From Streptomyces sp. CG1 (GTDB lineage Bacteria > Actinomycetota > Actinomycetes > Streptomycetales > Streptomycetaceae), in the NCBI RefSeq assembly GCF_041080625.1, contig NZ_CP163518.1, positions 5,146,001-5,210,000 on the forward strand: a DNA stretch of 64,000 nucleotides, in the 5' to 3' direction. Under the pieces are notes generated by a model. The model saw nothing but the letters and a program-made list of their open reading frames with translations, searched no databases and was not told where the DNA came from. The position numbers and the translations under genes were made by a program. The first letter of the stretch is position 1; every line of letters starts with the position of its first letter. Below, one piece after another: positions 60,981 through 64,000 of the stretch.

Positions 60981-62488
60981 CGGGGATCCCCCGGATAGGT
61001 GTCGTGAGGGCGCACCGGCTGCAGTTGCACGGTGGCGTCCCTCCAGCTGCCATCCGCGGCATCACCGGCGCGGACCTGGGTGGTCTGGTGCGGCTGCTCG
61101 TACGACTGCCCGTACGGCTGCCCGTACGCCTGCTGGTGCGGCACCGGCCGCTGCGGCAGAGGTGCGTGCGGAGCCGGAGGGGCCGTCGTGCTGTACGTCG
61201 GCGAGGACGGGCTGTGGGCGGCGACGACCGTCGAGCCCGTGGGGGCCTCGCCGCGGTCCGGGAAGACCCAGGCGCGGAAGAGCAGGAAGCGCAGCACGGT
61301 CGCGGCGAGGTTGGCGGCGATGAGCACCGCCAGCTCGGTGGAGTGCGCCGGGTTGTCGCTGGCCGCGTTCAGGGCGGCCAGGGAGCCACTGGTCAGCACG
61401 AGACCGATGCCGAAGACGACCAGGCCCTGCGCCTGGTGCCGTACGGCGCCGCCCCGGCCGCGCACCCCGAAGGTGAGCCGGCGGTTGGCGGCCGTGTTGG
61501 CGATCGCCGAGACCAGCAGCGCGAGCGCGTTGGCGACCTGGGAACCGGAGAACTCCCGGAAGACGCTGTAGAGCACCAGGTAGAACAGGGTCGACAGGCC
61601 GCCGATCACACAGAAGCCGACCAGCTGGCGGGCAAGTCCCGTGGGGACGTTGGTCAGTTCGCGGTCGCGCGGGTCGTCGCCGAAGGGCCGCCCGAGCCGG
61701 TCCAGCGGGAGCGAACCGGTGGCCAGGGCCTTGCCGACCCGCCACACACCCTTCAGGTCGTCCGTCGCGGTCTTCACGATGTGCACGGTGGAGTCGGGGT
61801 CGTCGACCCAGTCGACCGGCACCTCGTGGATCCGGAGCCCCGCCCGCTCGGCGAGCACCAGCATCTCGGTGTCGAAGAACCAGCCGGTGTCCTCCACGAG
61901 CGGCAGCAGCACCTGCGCCACATCCCGCCGGATCGCCTTGAAGCCGCACTGCGCGTCGGAGAAGCGGGCCTGGAGCGAGCCGCGCAGGATCAGGTTGTAG
62001 GCCCGGCTGATGAACTCCCGCTTGGGGCCGCGCACGACCCGGGAGGAGCGGGCGAGCCGGGAGCCGATCGCGAGGTCCGAGTGACCGGAGATCAGCGGCG
62101 CCACCAGCGGCAGCAGCGCGTTGAGGTCGGTGGACAGATCGACGTCCATGTAGGCGAGGATCGGGGCGTTCGACGCCGACCACACGGTCCTCAGGGCCCG
62201 TCCCCGGCCCTTCTGCTCCAGGCGGAAGTTGGTGACCTCGGGGATCTCCGTCGCCAGCCGCGCGGCCACCTGTGGGGTGGTGTCCGTGGACGCGTTGTCC
62301 GCGATCGTGATGCGGAACGCGTACGGGAAGGTGCGCTTGAGGTGCTCATGCAGTCTGAGCACACATGGCTGGAGGTCCTTCTCCTCGTTGTAGACGGGGA
62401 TCACTACGTCCAGGACAGGCGTACCGGCGTCGCCGGCCGGGAGGTGCTCCCGCGCCGGCAGAGTGCCGGGAGAAGAGTCGGTTCGCAT
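60977..62488 (-). CDS. GT2 glycosyltransferase fused to GtrA flippase domain
   Basis: Residues 20-255 are a dolichyl-phosphate-mannose-synthase-like GT2 domain: VVIPVYNEEKDLQPC, ADNASTDTTPQVA and the DxD AYMDVDLSTDL. A GtrA domain with four spans follows (residues 290-420, LVGFCVIGGLSTLFYLVLYS). It would make polyprenyl-phosphate sugar and flip it outward for the GT39 partner. A disordered Pro/Gln/Tyr-rich tail ends the protein. ATG 62488 lies 14 bases after the histidine kinase stop. Confidence 0.88.
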   Translation of the reverse strand: MRTDSSPGTLPAREHLPAGDAGTPVLDVVIPVYNEEKDLQPCVLRLHEHLKRTFPYAFRITIADNASTDTTPQVAARLATEIPEVTNFRLEQKGRGRALRTVWSASNAPILAYMDVDLSTDLNALLPLVAPLISGHSDLAIGSRLARSSRVVRGPKREFISRAYNLILRGSLQARFSDAQCGFKAIRRDVAQVLLPLVEDTGWFFDTEMLVLAERAGLRIHEVPVDWVDDPDSTVHIVKTATDDLKGVWRVGKALATGSLPLDRLGRPFGDDPRDRELTNVPTGLARQLVGFCVIGGLSTLFYLVLYSVFREFSGSQVANALALLVSAIANTAANRRLTFGVRGRGGAVRHQAQGLVVFGIGLVLTSGSLAALNAASDNPAHSTELAVLIAANLAATVLRFLLFRAWVFPDRGEAPTGSTVVAAHSPSSPTYSTTAPPAPHAPLPQRPVPHQQAYGQPYGQSYEQPHQTTQVRAGDAADGSWRDATVQLQPVRPHDTYPGDPR

Positions 62489-62502
62489 GGGACCGACTCA
62501 AC

Positions 62503-64000
62503 TCAAGCCCCCTGTTGCACCCATGTGGTGGCACTGTGCTGTGCCTGTGAGTGCGACTGCCAGTCGGTTTCGGGAGCCGGCCGGACAGTGGCCGGGGCAA
62601 GCGCGGGCAGATGCACGGTGAACACGGTCCGGCCCGGAACGCTGTCCACCGTCACGGCGCCGCCGTGCGCGGTCGCGACGGCCTGCACGATGGCGAGCCC
62701 CAGCCCGGTGGACCCGGTGGCCCGCGAGCGCGCGGAGTCGCCGCGCGCGAACCGCTCGAAGACATGCGGCAGCAGATCGGACGGAATGCCCTGCCCGTTG
62801 TCCTCGACGTCGACACACATCCACGGCCCGCGCCGCTGCACGCGCGCGGTGACGGTCGTACCGGGCGGGGTGTGCTTGCGGGCGTTGCCGAGCAGATTGA
62901 CGAGCACCTGCTGGATCCGCGCCGCGTCCGCCGACACGAGCGCCGGCTCATCGGGCAGATCGAGCCGCCAGTTGTGATCCATGCCGGCCGCGCGGGAGTC
63001 GCTGACGGTGTCCACGACCAGCGGGATGAGATCGGTCTGCTCGAACTGCAACGGCCGCCCCGCGTCCAGGCGGGCGAGGAGAAGGAGATCCTCGACGAGG
63101 AGTGTCATCCGTCCCGCCTCGGACTCGATACGGCCGAGGGCATGCCGCGTATCGGGGCCCACCTGCTCCCGCCCGCGCCGGGTCAGCTCGGCGTACCCGC
63201 GAATGGAGGCGAGGGGCGTGCGCAGCTCATGGCTGGCGTCGGCGACGAACTGCCGTACCCGCGTCTCGCTCTGCTGCCGGGCGTGGAGGGCCCCGTGCAC
63301 ATGGTCGAGCATACGGTTGAGCGCGGCCCCGACCTGCCCGACCTCGGTGTGCGGATCACACTCGGACTCCGGGACCCGCTCGCTGAGGTTCACCTCGCCG
63401 GTGTGCAACGGCAGTTCGGAGACGCGGGTGGCGGTGTTGGCGACCTTGCGGAGGGGGCGGGTGGCGACGCCGACGAGCACGGACCCGGCGATACCGGCGG
63501 CGACAAGTCCGGCCACGGTGACGCTGACCTCGATGAGGATCAGGGCGTTGATGTTGTCGTCGACGGCCTTGGTCGGGATGGCGACGTAGTAGGTGCCGTT
63601 GGGTCCGGTGACGTACTGCACGCGGTAACTACCGAGGCCGGGGAGGTCCACGGTGTGCATGTTGATGTCCTTGGGCACGGCGTCGAGAGCCGCGAGCTGC
63701 GCCTTGTTCAGCGACTTGGCGCTCATCGAGAAGTCGTCGTCGGACTTGTGGCCGACCTTGCCCTCGGTCGTCCCGCCGTTGTCCACCTTGGCCACGACCG
63801 TGTTCTGCGACGGCTGCGGGCCTCGGCTGACGAACTCGGTGAGGTTCACCGCGTGACCGTTCTGCCCGCCATCCGGCTGGCCGCTCTGCCGGCCGTCCGG
63901 ACGGCCGCCGGGCACGACCGCGTCCTTGCCCTGGCCGAGCGGACCGAACTGCCCGGACGCCCGGGCGCCGACCTCGTGCAGCTGCCCGTTCAACTGGTCG
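62503..64000 (-). CDS. Sensor histidine kinase, 5' end outside the window
   Basis: The visible part contains an extracytoplasmic region, a membrane span (TVAGLVAAGIAGSVLVGVAT), a HAMP domain, the phosphorylation site ASHELRTPLASIRGYAELTR and the ATPase boxes NLLGNARKHTPPG, DNGQGIPSDLLPHVFERFAR and GLGLAIVQAVATAHGG. It should pair with a response regulator further right, outside the window. The kinase leads the glycosyltransferase operon, so it may control cell-envelope glycosylation. The start codon lies beyond 64000. Confidence 0.9.
   Translation of the reverse strand, partial: DQLNGQLHEVGARASGQFGPLGQGKDAVVPGGRPDGRQSGQPDGGQNGHAVNLTEFVSRGPQPSQNTVVAKVDNGGTTEGKVGHKSDDDFSMSAKSLNKAQLAALDAVPKDINMHTVDLPGLGSYRVQYVTGPNGTYYVAIPTKAVDDNINALILIEVSVTVAGLVAAGIAGSVLVGVATRPLRKVANTATRVSELPLHTGEVNLSERVPESECDPHTEVGQVGAALNRMLDHVHGALHARQQSETRVRQFVADASHELRTPLASIRGYAELTRRGREQVGPDTRHALGRIESEAGRMTLLVEDLLLLARLDAGRPLQFEQTDLIPLVVDTVSDSRAAGMDHNWRLDLPDEPALVSADAARIQQVLVNLLGNARKHTPPGTTVTARVQRRGPWMCVDVEDNGQGIPSDLLPHVFERFARGDSARSRATGSTGLGLAIVQAVATAHGGAVTVDSVPGRTVFTVHLPALAPATVRPAPETDWQSHSQAQHSATTWVQQGA

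Overview
The window is high-GC actinobacterial DNA, almost certainly Streptomyces. The right half carries a typical Streptomyces core block: upp, a LytR_C protein, the tRNA-adenosine-deaminase pair with tadA, tRNA-Ser(CGA), paired SigF/SigN-type sigma factors, a MarR-MFS pair, and a histidine kinase-GT2/GtrA-GT39 operon. From memory this order resembles the upp-sigF-sigN neighbourhood of S. coelicolor; I could not run a comparison. GTG starts, GC-rich third positions, hairpin terminators without U-tracts and a TTA codon in one small gene all fit.

Positions 1 to about 10.7 kb are an integrated mobilizable element. They hold a DnaB-N/RecA-type replication ATPase followed by an iteron-like region, a DUF2637 membrane protein, a MobC-like protein and an HUH relaxase. 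Behind the relaxase is a remarkable 351-bp array of fifteen 15-bp palindromes on a 24-bp period, grouped in five sequence triplets. The cargo next to it looks like an undescribed RiPP-type operon: a 39-residue precursor-like peptide, a lone lasso-cyclase-like asparagine synthetase homologue and a methyltransferase. Two small overlapping genes, one with a TTA codon, and an HTH-TPR regulator lie upstream of it.

From 10.8 to 30.4 kb the DNA is a mosaic of accessory genes and broken ends. There are truncated Nudix, SDR and peptide deformylase genes, a frameshifted anti-sigma ATPase, and IS630 and IS5 remnants. Intact genes include PhoU, a carbonic anhydrase, a Sua5-type protein, a flavin monooxygenase, two SpoIIE-type phosphatases and a STAS-ANTAR protein. 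One phosphatase sits inside a 1,959-bp IS21-type unit with matching ends and a 7-bp target duplication, in the place of the transposase genes. At 28.9 kb the 3' half of tRNA-Ser(GGA) forms an attachment site, next to a broken tyrosine integrase fused to a RepSA-type fragment. This suggests that two elements stacked at one tRNA gene.

From 30.4 to 34.9 kb there are an NHL-propeller secreted protein, unknown genes and a junction of gene fragments. At 35 to 41.3 kb an apparent operon behind an iron box encodes a penicillin-acylase-type hydrolase, an AlcB-type acetyltransferase, a cupin and an SDR, with a CopC-CopD protein just downstream. The rest is core chromosome to the window end, where the histidine kinase gene is cut.
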